From NCBI RefSeq assembly GCF_002257665.1, contig NZ_MQWB01000001.1, positions 2,500,843 to 2,564,842 on the forward strand: 64,000 nt of DNA, given 5' to 3'. Position numbers and translations under genes: made by a program. The stretch comes from Rubricoccus marinus. GTDB taxonomy: Bacteria > Bacteroidota > Rhodothermia > Rhodothermales > Rubricoccaceae. Positions 1 through 8,723 of this stretch are shown here, in pieces; position 1 is the first letter of the stretch, and each line of letters opens with the position of its first letter. Under the pieces are notes generated by a model. The model saw only the letters and a program-made list of their open reading frames with translations. It did not search any database and was not told the origin of the DNA.

Positions 1-310
1 CCACGAAGACGGGCGTGCCGCCCTCGTAGAGGATCGGGTTGACGCTGGCGCAGAACGTGAGGTCGCTCACGAGGACCTTATCGCCTGGTCCGATGCCGTG
101 ATCGCGCAGGGCGAGGTGCAACGCGGCCGTGCCGGAGGAAAGCGCGACGGCGTGCTTCGCGCCCACGTATTCCGCGAACTCCGCCTCGAAGGCGTCGACG
201 TGCGGGCCGACTGGCGCGACCCAGTTGGTGTCGAACGCTTCGGTGACGAAGGCGGCCTCGTCGGTCCCCATGTGGGGCGGCGAGAGGAAGATGCGCGGCA
301 GATCGATCAT
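1..310 (-). CDS. DegT/DnrJ-family sugar aminotransferase, N-terminal part (PglE-like)
   Basis: The first ~103 codons of a pyridoxal-phosphate sugar aminotransferase; the rest lies beyond the window edge. The start is ATG at 310, giving MIDLPRIFLSPPHMG, followed by the family's conserved opening: a TNWVAPVGPHV segment (substrate entry) and SSGTAALHLAL (cofactor phosphate region). The lysine that binds the cofactor is not reached. There is no Shine-Dalgarno sequence upstream. The gene is followed upstream on the same strand by PglD-like and PglC-like genes, the classical set for making and attaching UDP-N,N'-diacetylbacillosamine, so a 4-keto-sugar aminotransferase role (PglE-like) is the best inference. 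Other 4-amino-sugar routes remain possible. Confidence 0.85.
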   Translation of the reverse strand, partial: MIDLPRIFLSPPHMGTDEAAFVTEAFDTNWVAPVGPHVDAFEAEFAEYVGAKHAVALSSGTAALHLALRDHGIGPGDKVLVSDLTFCASVNPILYEGGTPVFV

Positions 311-330
311 ATCTAGGAGGTAACGGCGCT

Positions 331-936
331 CTAAGGTCGCGCCAGAGGCCGTGCGGGAATGCCTACGGCTGTTACGTTCGCGGGAAGATCGCGCACGACG
401 ACTCCGCCGGCGCCGACGACCGTCCACGCGCCCACGGTGGCGCCCGGGAGCGCCGCGCCGCCGACGCCGAGGAAGACGCCCTCCCCCAGCGTGACGCCGC
501 CCGAGAGGTTGCACCCCGGCGCGACGTGCACGAAGTCGCCGATGTCGCCGTCATGGTCGACTGTCGCGGAGGTGTTGATAATGGCGTGCCGACCGACGAC
601 TGTGTCGGGCTGAAGCACGGCGCCGGCGAACACGACCGTCCCGGGACCGAGAGCGACGCTCTCGTGCACTACGGCCGCGGGGTGCACGACTGTAGCCCAC
701 GCTACGCTTGGGTACTCTCCGGCAATCCTCTGGCGGACGCGGTTGCTCCCGATCGCGATTACGGCTTGACCGGCGTGGGAAGAAAGCACCTCCGTGCGCC
801 CTACCACCGGAACGCCGAGGACAGGCGAGGCCTCTGGCGCATCGTCAAGCATGCCTGCAATCTCAGCGCCAGAGGCCCGTAGCGTGGCGATGACCACTTT
901 GGCGTGGCCGCCCGCGCCAACGACGAGGACGCTCAC
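331..936 (-). CDS. PglD/NeuD-family sugar O/N-acetyltransferase
   Basis: A 201-residue trimeric left-handed beta-helix acetyltransferase. The N-terminal Rossmann-like domain (VVGAGGHAKVV, residues 5-15) binds the nucleotide sugar, and residues ~85-190 are hexapeptide repeats with His128 (VDHDG) and His137 (FVHVAPG) where the family has its catalytic and acetyl-CoA-site histidines. It fits UDP-4-amino-bacillosamine N-acetyltransferase. It overlaps the upstream sugar-transferase gene by 4 bp, which suggests translational coupling. The legionaminate genes at 25-33 kb lack an obvious LegH, so this enzyme could also supply that acetylation; that is a guess. Two copies of the GCCTCTGGCG motif lie in the coding sequence (PEA and ASG peptides). 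Confidence 0.88.
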   Translation of the reverse strand: MSVLVVGAGGHAKVVIATLRASGAEIAGMLDDAPEASPVLGVPVVGRTEVLSSHAGQAVIAIGSNRVRQRIAGEYPSVAWATVVHPAAVVHESVALGPGTVVFAGAVLQPDTVVGRHAIINTSATVDHDGDIGDFVHVAPGCNLSGGVTLGEGVFLGVGGAALPGATVGAWTVVGAGGVVVRDLPANVTAVGIPARPLARP

Positions 937-1610
937 CGCTTCGCCGCCAGAGGCGACGGCGCGAGGGCAAGCCCGTTGGTCTCTGGCGCGGAGTGCGCCG
1001 AGCCCAGGAACTCGGGCATGGTGACGTGCTCGTCGGCCGAGACATCGGCACGTCGGACGACCTGCAGAACGGTTTGGAGCAAGATCTTGAGGTCAAGCGC
1101 GAGCGAGACGTTTTCGACGTACTCCACGTCGAGCGCGAACTTCTCCTCCCATGAGATCGCGTTGCGCCCGCCGATCTGCGCGAGGCCGGTCACGCCGGGG
1201 CGTACGTCGTGGCGACGGAGTTGCTCAGGGCTGTAGCGATCCATGTACCGCATGAGAAGCGGACGCGGCCCCACCAGACTCATCTCGCCGCGGACCACGT
1301 TCCACAGTTCGGGCAACTCGTCCAAGCTCGTACTGCGGAGGAACTGGCCGAACGGCGTAAGACGGTCCGCGTCGGGCAGGAGCGTTCCGTCAGGGCCTCT
1401 AGCGTCGGTCATCGTGCGAAACTTGACCATCTCGAACGGTTTGCCGTGGAGCCCAGGTCGCTGTTGCCGGAAGAGGACCGGCGAGCCCAGCTTCTGCCGG
1501 ACCAGGACGCCCACCCCGGCGAGGACCGGGCTCAGGACCACGAGCCCGAGGCCGGCGGCGGTGCGGTCCAGCATGGACTTCCCGAAACGGGCGTAGATGG
1601 AGCGGCGCAT
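933..1610 (-). CDS. Monotopic phosphoglycosyl transferase (PglC-like initiating sugar transferase)
   Basis: A 225-residue bacterial sugar transferase that moves a sugar-1-phosphate from a UDP-sugar to undecaprenyl phosphate, starting lipid-linked glycan assembly at the inner membrane. Residues ~15-37 form the single re-entrant membrane helix with the Ser27-Pro28 kink. VKFRTM (62-67) and the catalytic Asp-Glu pair in SLDELPEL (Asp97, Glu98) are present, as are GPRPLL (~114-119) and RPGVTGLAQI. The length matches small PglC-type enzymes rather than WcaJ-type ones with five membrane helices. With the PglD- and PglE-like neighbours, diacetylbacillosamine-1-phosphate is the likely donor moiety. 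The C-terminal ~25 residues are variable. Confidence 0.93.
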   Translation of the reverse strand: MRRSIYARFGKSMLDRTAAGLGLVVLSPVLAGVGVLVRQKLGSPVLFRQQRPGLHGKPFEMVKFRTMTDARGPDGTLLPDADRLTPFGQFLRSTSLDELPELWNVVRGEMSLVGPRPLLMRYMDRYSPEQLRRHDVRPGVTGLAQIGGRNAISWEEKFALDVEYVENVSLALDLKILLQTVLQVVRRADVSADEHVTMPEFLGSAHSAPETNGLALAPSPLAAKR

Positions 1611-1685
1611 GAGTCGGTGAGGTGCGAGGAATGGCAGAGTACGCCAGAGGCCCGGGCGCTCACGCGGAACTCCAGACCCATTCGG

Positions 1686-2855
1686 TCAGGGCGTCGGCCG
1701 CCCCGTCTTAGCTAGGAGGCGTTCGTACTCCGCAAACAAGGACGCCCAGACGGCTTCGTGGGTGAAATGAGCGCGGACCCGCGCGCGACCAGCCCCCCCT
1801 TGCCTCTGTCGTAGGCCTGGATCGTTCACGTAGCGCGCGAGCGCATCCGCCAGAGGCTCGGTCTCCCCTACGGGCACGAGCGCACCAGTCTCGCCGTCCA
1901 CGACGGCGTCCACGGTCCCCGTGGCGCGTGCGCCCACAACGGGGAGACCTGCCGCTGCGGCTTCGATGGGCACATTGGGAAAGCCCTCTCGATACGACGG
2001 AAACGCGAGCACGTCCATAAGCGCGTACGCCGCCGCCGGGTCTGGCAGGAAACCGGGCGTGAGGATGGCCGGGTCTTGCCGGATCCGCTCGGTCGTCGCC
2101 AGAGGCACGGGGTCGCCTGCCTCGAAATCCCCCACGAGGAGCAGACGCGCCTCTGGCGCCTGCCGGTAGACGGCATCGAACGCGTCCACGAGTTCGGCGA
2201 TGCCTTTGTCGCGCGTAAAGCGCCCCACGAAGCCGATCACCGGCGTGTCCTCGGAGAGGCCGAGCCTCTGGCGTAGCGCCGCGACCGCCTCGGGGTCCGG
2301 ACTCGCGAAGCGGTCCACGTCCACGCCGTTGCTCGCTCCCTGCCCGAGCACGGTCACCTTGGAAGCGGGCGCGAGACCCAATTCAACGTACCGGTCGGCA
2401 AGACTCTGGCTGACCGCGACGACGCGGTGTGCGGCGCCAGAGGCCAGCCGTTCGGTCGTGCTCAGGATCGTGCGGGTCTTGCCGACTGTGGTCTCCAGGC
2501 GCAGACCGCGAAGCGTGTAGATCCTCACGGGCACGCGCGCGAGGCGCGCAGCGAGGCTCCCCAGCAGGCCGGCCTTCGGCGTGCCGGCGTTGACGATGTC
2601 CGGGCGCCAGCGACGCATGGTTTTCACAAGCGCCCAGACTGAGCGGAGGTCCGCCAGAGGTGCGATCTCGCGAGCCATCGGGACGGGCAGGACGGTTACA
2701 CCGTCGCGCTCTGCCACCGCGTCGAGGTCAGGGCCGGGCGAGGTCGCGACGGCGACATCGTAGCCGCGCGCTTGCGCTGCTGCGAGTTGACCGCGCAAAA
2801 GGTGCCGCGCCGTCATCGGGTGCGTGACAACGTAGAGCAGGCGGGGTTTGGTCAT
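1686..2855 (-). CDS. GT4 glycosyltransferase (PglA-like)
   Basis: A 389-residue GT-B glycosyltransferase of family 4. The N-terminal domain starts with RLLYVVTHPMTARHLLRGQL and has NAGTPKAGLLGSLAA (89-103), a pattern common to PglA-like enzymes that add the second sugar to the bacillosamine lipid. The C-terminal donor domain has GFVGRFTRDKG (208-218) and the EX7E motif at Glu290-Glu298 (EGFPNVPIE). It sits directly upstream of the initiating transferase, with a 75-bp spacer, and its start overlaps the preceding FemAB-like gene by 4 bp. The cytosolic face of the inner membrane is the expected site. Donor and acceptor sugars cannot be read from the sequence. Confidence 0.9.
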   Translation of the reverse strand: MTKPRLLYVVTHPMTARHLLRGQLAAAQARGYDVAVATSPGPDLDAVAERDGVTVLPVPMAREIAPLADLRSVWALVKTMRRWRPDIVNAGTPKAGLLGSLAARLARVPVRIYTLRGLRLETTVGKTRTILSTTERLASGAAHRVVAVSQSLADRYVELGLAPASKVTVLGQGASNGVDVDRFASPDPEAVAALRQRLGLSEDTPVIGFVGRFTRDKGIAELVDAFDAVYRQAPEARLLLVGDFEAGDPVPLATTERIRQDPAILTPGFLPDPAAAYALMDVLAFPSYREGFPNVPIEAAAAGLPVVGARATGTVDAVVDGETGALVPVGETEPLADALARYVNDPGLRQRQGGAGRARVRAHFTHEAVWASLFAEYERLLAKTGRPTP

Positions 2856-3826
2856 TCGGGCCGACGCGGTCGGGTGACCAGAAACAGTTGCCGGAGATCG
2901 CCGCCGAAACCGAGCTTGAACCAGCCTCGTTGGGGGCTATTCACGCCTTCGAAGTCTACCTCGCACAGGCCTCTGGCGGCGAGGTGCTCGAACGCATGGA
3001 GATAGCATACAGTCCCTTGCCACGCCGTTGGTTTGTCGCCAATAGGTGCGCTATAGAGACTGTACGCGCGCTTGGAGTCCCACCCGAAGACGGTGGTGTA
3101 GACCGGCCGATTGCCGTCGTAGGTAACGTACTGCGCGCCTACGCCAGCGCTAATTAACGCGCTGATTTGGACGACGAGTGCCCGTGTGGTCGCGGCTGTG
3201 ACCGGCTTCCCCTGTGCCTCCATGAGTTCTGAGTAGCCGCGCGTGAGGAGGTCCAACCGCGACATCTCCTCCGTGCGCCCTCGAGCCTGGCCTTGACGCC
3301 AGAGGTTCCGGCGCGACTGCCCCATCCGTGTCACTGCCGCCGCGCTCACGCCAGAGGAGAACTCGCCCAAACCGAGGTAGCTTGTGTACTCCGGTGTAAG
3401 CGTGTACTTCTCGAAGGGGTCTCGCGAGTGATAAGCGTGCCACGAAAACGGCCGCACGTCCTCGACGTGAGGCGAGAGCCGAATGGCGACTGAGCGGTAG
3501 TCCCGCTCCAGCCACGCAATGAGCACTTCGGTAATGTGAAACCGACGCGACCGATTTGAGGGTGTATTAATGGAGACCGCCGCGCTGAATAACACGCCGC
3601 TGTAAATCAGCGCGCGTTGGCCCGCCGCTCGTGGTGCCGCTCCCGCATCGAAGTACAAACCTGCGACTTGCTCCTCACCCTTAAGCACCCACCGGCGCTC
3701 AAACCCATCAGGCAGTGTGCGGAGAAACAGCGATGTCGCGAAAAGGGAGCCCTGAGGGGACTCACGAACGAGCGCGTCCCACGCGCCGTCGTCTTCCACA
3801 GGAGCCAAGGAATATCCGTTCGTCAC
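2852..3826 (-). CDS. FemAB/GNAT-fold acyltransferase-like protein
   Basis: A 324-residue protein with the double-GNAT architecture of FemAB/CelD-like acyltransferases often found in glycan clusters. The N-terminal half includes FATSLFLRTLPDGF. The C-terminal half has the conserved AVTRMGQSRRNLWRQGQARG segment (about 164-184) and the final strand-turn VDFEGVNSPQRGWFKLGFGG typical of this fold. It may attach an acyl or aminoacyl group to a sugar amine; the substrate is unknown. The last residues overlap the GT4 start by 4 bp. The 85-bp spacer after the upstream methyltransferase holds two palindromes, so it may begin a separate transcript. Confidence 0.7.
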   Translation of the reverse strand: MTNGYSLAPVEDDGAWDALVRESPQGSLFATSLFLRTLPDGFERRWVLKGEEQVAGLYFDAGAAPRAAGQRALIYSGVLFSAAVSINTPSNRSRRFHITEVLIAWLERDYRSVAIRLSPHVEDVRPFSWHAYHSRDPFEKYTLTPEYTSYLGLGEFSSGVSAAAVTRMGQSRRNLWRQGQARGRTEEMSRLDLLTRGYSELMEAQGKPVTAATTRALVVQISALISAGVGAQYVTYDGNRPVYTTVFGWDSKRAYSLYSAPIGDKPTAWQGTVCYLHAFEHLAARGLCEVDFEGVNSPQRGWFKLGFGGDLRQLFLVTRPRRPE

Positions 3827-3852
3827 CTACCAGCCTGTGCGAGGGGGGAGCG

Positions 3853-3899
3853 CGCCAGAGGCCTCTGGCGGCAGGAAGTCAGCCTCTGGCGCCAGAGGC
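3853..3899. terminator. Two adjacent 18-bp palindromes built from the GCCTCTGGCG motif
   Basis: Positions 3853-3870 are a perfect palindrome in which CGCCAGAG runs into GCCTCTGGCG. Positions 3882-3899 are a second perfect one with the halves in the reverse order. They fill the spacer after the methyltransferase stop codon on the minus strand. Hairpin formation, and so termination or attenuation, is an inference; there is no strong T-tract. Confidence 0.6.
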
Positions 3900-3911
3900 G
3901 AGGAGCGGAGA

Positions 3912-4586
3912 TCACTTGGTGGCCGTGATGGTGTAGGCTTCCCACAGAGGCGTCTCGCCGCGGTGCTTGCTGACCGTCACCGCATCCACTGTGTGGAACG
4001 GCGCGAAGATCTCCTCGATGTCGTCCTCGTCCACGAACAGCGTCAGTCCGACGCGCTGGAAAACGCCATCGGTGAAGTGGTCGTAGGCGTGGTGGGAGAC
4101 CTCCGTCCCGAAGCGCTTGTCAGCGTGGCCGGCGCTCATCAGATCAAAACACAACAGAGTCCCTCCAGGAGTAAGCACACGGTGCGCCTCGGCGGCGGCC
4201 TTTGTCGTGTTCTCTAAGCTGTTCTGCGTAAACGCCCCGCGGTCGATCACGATGTCGAACGCCTCGTCCTCGAAGGGCAGACTGACCAAATCGCCCACGT
4301 GAAGGTCCGCGGTGAGACCCTTCGCGTTGAGCCTCTGGCGAGCGTACTCGATAGCGGAAGGGGACATATCCTGGGCCGTCGTCTGGAACCCAGCCTCTGC
4401 CAGAAAGACCACGTTGTTGCCCGCTCCAGCGCCGACCTCAAGCACGCGGAGCGTCTTCGGATCCCGCCCAGCAGCGATCCCGTAGACCGCCGACACGAGG
4501 TCTGAGAACGGCCAATGGTTGAGTTGCTGCCCTTGGGCGTAGATGTCGTCTTCCCAGTCGACAGTTGAAACGCGAGAGTGGGTCAT
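3912..4586 (-). CDS. Class I SAM-dependent methyltransferase
   Basis: A 224-residue methyltransferase with the class I Rossmann fold. Motif I is VLEVGAGAGNN (about 46-56), followed by the acidic residue of TAQDMS, then DLVSLPFEDEAFDIVIDRGAF (motif for adenine and post-I/motif IV region) and a HRVLTPGGTLLCFD strand. It has no membrane segment and should act in the cytosol. It overlaps the following DUF4910 gene (upstream on this strand) by 4 bp, so the two probably work together, for example methylating a sugar hydroxyl or carboxylate of the glycan. The acceptor is unknown. Confidence 0.85.
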   Translation of the reverse strand: MTHSRVSTVDWEDDIYAQGQQLNHWPFSDLVSAVYGIAAGRDPKTLRVLEVGAGAGNNVVFLAEAGFQTTAQDMSPSAIEYARQRLNAKGLTADLHVGDLVSLPFEDEAFDIVIDRGAFTQNSLENTTKAAAEAHRVLTPGGTLLCFDLMSAGHADKRFGTEVSHHAYDHFTDGVFQRVGLTLFVDEDDIEEIFAPFHTVDAVTVSKHRGETPLWEAYTITATK

Positions 4587-5932
4587 AGGGTTGGGCGGCG
4601 GAGGCGTGGTGGGAACTCAGGGACGGTCGGAAAGGAGTCGATGAGCCCCTCATCTTCGAGGCGCGTGCATAGTTGGACAGCTTCCCGCATCGGAACACCA
4701 ATGGTATCGGCGATCTCTAGAAGCGTGCTGTGGCCGTCGGCATATGCGAGCAGGTCCACGAGCGCGCGTGGTTGAAGCGAGCGATCACGCGTACTGAGCG
4801 TAGGATACAAGCCACGCTTGCCCAACTGAGGCTCGCACGGCGTGGTAGCGACGGGAATTCGATCGGCTTCCAGAGCGTCCACGCATTCTTTAGCGATGGC
4901 GAAACCGCCAGCGAGGCCTCTCGGCGTCACGAGGTCTAAGTCGTCTAGCGACGTGTGGTACTCCGGGTAGGTACCGTACTTAGAGCGCATGAGGGACGCG
5001 ACGGGAAGGTCCACACCCGGACTGCAGTACTGCCGCTCGTCGCTGCCACGGTCCAGAAACGAATACTCGTTGTGCTCCGGTGCGTGGTGCCGGAGCACGT
5101 GCCGCGCTACCCGGTCAGATGCAGTAGTCCCCCACCGCGTCGGTACCATGGAATACGCGCGTTCGTCGCCGATGCATGTGAGGACAAAGCCTGCGCGCAC
5201 ACGCGCCCGCAACGCATCGAGGTTTCGGCTGATGTAGACGATGGAGCCGATCGTCTCCGGCACGAACACGATTCGGTAGGAGTAACGCCTCCTCCGGGGC
5301 GCCCCTTCCGACTCAACGCCAGCGGCGTCGAACGGCCTCCCGTCAGAGGCCAAGTAGCGCGCTAGAGCCGTCGTCACTACGATCCCCGAGAGTTCGTTGT
5401 TCGCCATCGCGGGATGGCAGATGTACGTCGACAGCAAGATTTCTTCCTCCGTCTCGCCTGGAATCAGGAGCTCTCCGTAGTTGAGAACCCCGGGCATGAG
5501 TGTGGAATCCACCACAGCGCGGTAGCGGCCCTCAGGCAATTTGAGCCTCTGACGGTGCGTGAGGCAAAAGCCCCACCGTGGCGCGTAGTACGACGTGACG
5601 TACGGAATCGCATCGAGTTGGTCTGGAAGCGAATGCAAGTGCGTCTCCAGTTCCGCACGGTCCAGCCATTGGTCCGTGGGCACGGAGTAACCCACTACAT
5701 GAAGTGGATGGTTGGCGACATCTATGACTCGCTCGCCCGCCTCGTTCTCAATCCAGGCCGCCCGCAGCGTCCATTCATCGGGGACCGTCCAGTCAAAGGC
5801 AGACTCTCCCGTCGCGACCTCCCGAATCTTCAGGTTAGGCAGAAGATCTTGTATATACCTCAACGTTTCGCGTACGCCGGGGCCGGTAATGCTCCTCCAC
5901 GTCTGCGCTAAGCCCTTCGCCCATTGGTGCAT
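4583..5932 (-). CDS. DUF4910/DUF2172 aminopeptidase-like protein with C-terminal winged helix
   Basis: A Zn-aminopeptidase-fold (M28-like) protein that recurs in polysaccharide and nonulosonate loci. From the start chosen at 5932 (MHQWAKGLAQTW, matching the family N-terminus; an upstream ATG at 5989 adds 19 poorly fitting residues) it has RSITGPGVRETL, an inserted DUF2172 part (FDWTVPDEWTLRAAWI ... LPDQLDAIPYVTSYY), candidate metal ligands in STYICHPAMANNELSG and YPEYHTSLDDLDLV, and a C-terminal helix-turn-helix of about 80 residues. Its role in glycan synthesis is not established; deacylation or amide hydrolysis on an amino sugar has been suggested by fold only. It is coupled by a 4-bp overlap to the methyltransferase. 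Confidence 0.82.
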   Translation of the reverse strand: MHQWAKGLAQTWRSITGPGVRETLRYIQDLLPNLKIREVATGESAFDWTVPDEWTLRAAWIENEAGERVIDVANHPLHVVGYSVPTDQWLDRAELETHLHSLPDQLDAIPYVTSYYAPRWGFCLTHRQRLKLPEGRYRAVVDSTLMPGVLNYGELLIPGETEEEILLSTYICHPAMANNELSGIVVTTALARYLASDGRPFDAAGVESEGAPRRRRYSYRIVFVPETIGSIVYISRNLDALRARVRAGFVLTCIGDERAYSMVPTRWGTTASDRVARHVLRHHAPEHNEYSFLDRGSDERQYCSPGVDLPVASLMRSKYGTYPEYHTSLDDLDLVTPRGLAGGFAIAKECVDALEADRIPVATTPCEPQLGKRGLYPTLSTRDRSLQPRALVDLLAYADGHSTLLEIADTIGVPMREAVQLCTRLEDEGLIDSFPTVPEFPPRLRRPTL

Positions 5933-6003
5933 TTCATGGCCATCATTCTTAGGGCATGCTCTAGAGGTCACTTTTGGAAGGGCTCGCAAGGTCTCAACAC
6001 TTC

Positions 6004-7191
6004 TTATGATGACTGGATGAGGCGGACAGGCCGCCCATCGTGAAGGGCTCGAGCCTCAACGCATAAGTCGCGGACATGCTCAGCCGTGTGGCGCCATGTG
6101 TAACGAGATTCTAGCCGCGCGCGTGCTGCTCCGCCGAGACGTGCGCGCAAGTCAGGATCTACAGCCAGCGTGTCGATGGCTTTGCTCAAAGCTCCTACAT
6201 CCCCAGGCGCATAAAGCAGACCTGTTTCCCCGTCGCTCAGCACAGACTGAACCTGACCCTGATCTGACGCAATAACCGGAAGCGCCATTGCCATGTATTC
6301 GAATAATTTGAGCGGTAAAAAATAGAAGTGCTCAAGTTTGGGATAAGGAGCGACTGCGATATCAGCAGCACGCAACTGCTCCCTGACTTCATCGTGTGGA
6401 ACTCGACCAAGAAAGGTGACAAAGTCCGCAACCCCGTATTCCTCCGCCGTCAGACGAGCTGACTCCAAGTAGTCTCCAGTACCCACCACCGTGAGTCGAA
6501 CACGTGTGCCCCTGGCGCGGCTCTCTGCTAGGGCGCGGATCATGTCTCCCAAATGCTGCCATTTGTACAGAGACCCTACAAACACGATCTCGATTTCCTC
6601 TCCAGCATCTTTAGCCCCCCGCATCGGAGCGATAGGGTCGGGAGTTGCGCCGTTGTAGATCACTGCGATTTTCCCCGGACTTATTCCCACATCAATAATC
6701 GCGTCGCGAACCGCGTTGGAGACAGCATAGATGCAGTCGGCCGCGCGCCAGCTCGCTCGCTCCATCGCGTAGAGAAGAGGCCGCTCCCGGATGCCGAGCA
6801 GCCGCTGCTCGATGTAGATCGGCGCGTTCACTTCCAGCACGAGAGGCTTGCCCAGACGTCTCGCGAGCAACGCCGGAGATAAGTCGTATGCAGTGTGCCT
6901 CGCCAGGACGACATCAGCGCCGACGCTTTGCATTGCAGAGGCACTTCGCAGGCCTCGCTGGATGGAGTAGGGGACCCGCAGTACAGGTCCAACGGACTGC
7001 TCGACGCTGCGTTTTACCTTCCGGAGGACGGCAGGAACGCCCCCTGAGACAGCGCTTGAGGATCGAAGTACGGATGGATACGTCACCACGTCCTCACCGA
7101 TTCCGCGGAGTTGTTCCACGAGGGCGTTGCCGTGCACCGCAGGGCCAGGCCCGAAGTTTGTGAGAGCAGGGTTTAGATAGAGAATCGTCAT
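6004..7191 (-). CDS. GT4 glycosyltransferase
   Basis: A 395-residue GT-B family 4 glycosyltransferase. MTILYLNPALTNFGPGPAVHG opens the acceptor domain. The donor domain has IVFVGSLYKWQHLGDMIRAL and GTGDYLES, and the family's EX7E region is replaced by KLFEYMAMALPVIASDQG, which keeps the essential second glutamate in the usual sub-family form. It ends with a normal C-terminal helix. It is separated by only 3 bp from the capsule-type gene upstream, so both belong to one transcript. Soluble or peripherally membrane-bound in the cytosol; sugar specificity is unknown. The coding sequence has no intact copy of the GCCTCTGGCG motif, unlike its neighbours. Confidence 0.88.
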   Translation of the reverse strand: MTILYLNPALTNFGPGPAVHGNALVEQLRGIGEDVVTYPSVLRSSSAVSGGVPAVLRKVKRSVEQSVGPVLRVPYSIQRGLRSASAMQSVGADVVLARHTAYDLSPALLARRLGKPLVLEVNAPIYIEQRLLGIRERPLLYAMERASWRAADCIYAVSNAVRDAIIDVGISPGKIAVIYNGATPDPIAPMRGAKDAGEEIEIVFVGSLYKWQHLGDMIRALAESRARGTRVRLTVVGTGDYLESARLTAEEYGVADFVTFLGRVPHDEVREQLRAADIAVAPYPKLEHFYFLPLKLFEYMAMALPVIASDQGQVQSVLSDGETGLLYAPGDVGALSKAIDTLAVDPDLRARLGGAARARLESRYTWRHTAEHVRDLCVEARALHDGRPVRLIQSS

Positions 7192-7194
7192 CCT

Positions 7195-8721
7195 TTAGTT
7201 CTCACGCACGGACTTCTGGCGACGAAGATCGTCTAATACTTGGCTTACGTAAGCTGAGAGCGTACCCAGATCGATGGTGTGTTCTGAAGCCAAGTTAAAC
7301 AATGCGCCGCTTGGGACAGAGATGCCATGCCTCGTGATAGCTTCGACGTAGAGTTCGAGCGACTTATGGTCGCGTGGCGCAGCGATGGCGCGCTCATACT
7401 CGACCGCCACGTCCCGCGGCGACCGCAGGGCGGTCACGTGGGAGGAAAGCGCGTTGTAAAACACCTCGCCTAGCGTCAGTACCGGTTTCCCAGCGATGGC
7501 AGCTTCCCATCCTGGGGTACCCGTTATGGTGATTACGGCTTCGGACTTTGCTACTAGTTCCTGCGCGTTTCCATCTACAAGGTAGACATTAGGTGTTCGT
7601 GCCAATTCGTTATAAAAGCTCAGGCTCCGCCACCCGGCAGAGGCCATTGCGGGGTGCTCCTTAACGTACAGCGCCACGCCTACCGGCAGCGACTGCGCCA
7701 CGTTGCGAACGACGGCCGCTTGGTCCACGCAGTAAGGAGCGTAGAGGTGGAGGGCGATCTCCGGCTCGGAGTGGAGTGGGAAGAATGCGTAGCGCGCGCT
7801 GGCCTCCGGCGCGCGGAAGGGGGACCGGGCCGAGAGTGCCGCGATACGCAGGCGGCGCGTGAAGCTGTCACGGAGCCGGTTTAGCGGGGGAATTTCCTGG
7901 AGGTCGCCGCGCGTCCGTCCTGTTACGCCGTCCACGAAGGCGTCCCGCCAGAGGCCAGCGCGCGCCAGAGGCCCCCTCGGCGGCAGCGTCTGGTCTACGT
8001 ATGGCGCCGCGATCTCATCCGGTGAGGCCGGCACACGGCCAGCAAGGTGATCCCCCGCCTCGCGCAAGAGGCCCAGCGCCTCTGGGCCCGCCTCGGCCTC
8101 TGGCGTCGCGAGCAGTTCGCGATACGTTTCCTCAACAGTTGCAAAGCGCGAGTAGACCGTATCCGCGAGAACGTAGAGGTCGCCCAAGCGTGCGAGGTGA
8201 GGAACGATCACCGGGATGCCGCGCGCCTTGGCAATGCGTTCGGCCACAGGTCCGACGCCGGGGCTCGTGTCGCCGCCAGCGAAGAGAAGCAGGTCGGGCT
8301 GGAAGGCATCGAACTGCGCCTCCAAGCCCAGAAAGCGGTGCTGGAGAATAGAAAGCGTCTCGCTGCGCGTGAATGGTTTGCCATAGCGGACCAAGTCACG
8401 CGAGGTCGCAACCGAGATCCGCCGATCCGCGGTCACGAGGGGCCACAGGCGTGGATCGCCGTAGTCAGCTTCGAGCCTGGCGAGAACCGCGTTGTCGTAG
8501 TCGAAGCCGCTAGCGGCGGCTTGGTTGAGGAACTGCGCCTGCGTGGTAACGGATTCGAACAGATCCACCGAACGCATGTAGCACGTTCTCGACGCGAGGT
8601 TATGCTCCCGCGTGGTGATGCCCGCGAAGCGGGCCTCTGGCATCTGGCGGCGTATTTCCTCTGCGAGCTTGTGTGCCAGACGCTCGTCGTAGCCGGCGAC
8701 GGCGAGGATGAGGACGCGCAT
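7195..8721 (-). CDS. Capsule polysaccharide biosynthesis-type glycosyltransferase
   Basis: A 508-residue protein resembling the KpsC/KpsS-like capsule synthesis family. The C-terminal half carries YAFFPLHSEPEIALHLYAP, VYVKEHPAM-like text (LYVKEHPAMA), AQELVAKSEAVITITGTPGWEAA and GKPVLTLGEVFY, which is the conserved donor-site layout of that family. The N-terminal half has the FDAFQPDLLLFAGGD strand-loop typical of a GT-B acceptor domain. It lies 2 bp after the HAD phosphatase and the nonulosonate synthase fusion, so a transferase that uses a CMP-activated keto-sugar is a reasonable inference, but it is not proven. Two motif copies lie close together at 7947-7972. Confidence 0.65.
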   Translation of the reverse strand: MRVLILAVAGYDERLAHKLAEEIRRQMPEARFAGITTREHNLASRTCYMRSVDLFESVTTQAQFLNQAAASGFDYDNAVLARLEADYGDPRLWPLVTADRRISVATSRDLVRYGKPFTRSETLSILQHRFLGLEAQFDAFQPDLLLFAGGDTSPGVGPVAERIAKARGIPVIVPHLARLGDLYVLADTVYSRFATVEETYRELLATPEAEAGPEALGLLREAGDHLAGRVPASPDEIAAPYVDQTLPPRGPLARAGLWRDAFVDGVTGRTRGDLQEIPPLNRLRDSFTRRLRIAALSARSPFRAPEASARYAFFPLHSEPEIALHLYAPYCVDQAAVVRNVAQSLPVGVALYVKEHPAMASAGWRSLSFYNELARTPNVYLVDGNAQELVAKSEAVITITGTPGWEAAIAGKPVLTLGEVFYNALSSHVTALRSPRDVAVEYERAIAAPRDHKSLELYVEAITRHGISVPSGALFNLASEHTIDLGTLSAYVSQVLDDLRRQKSVREN

Positions 8722-8723
8722 CG

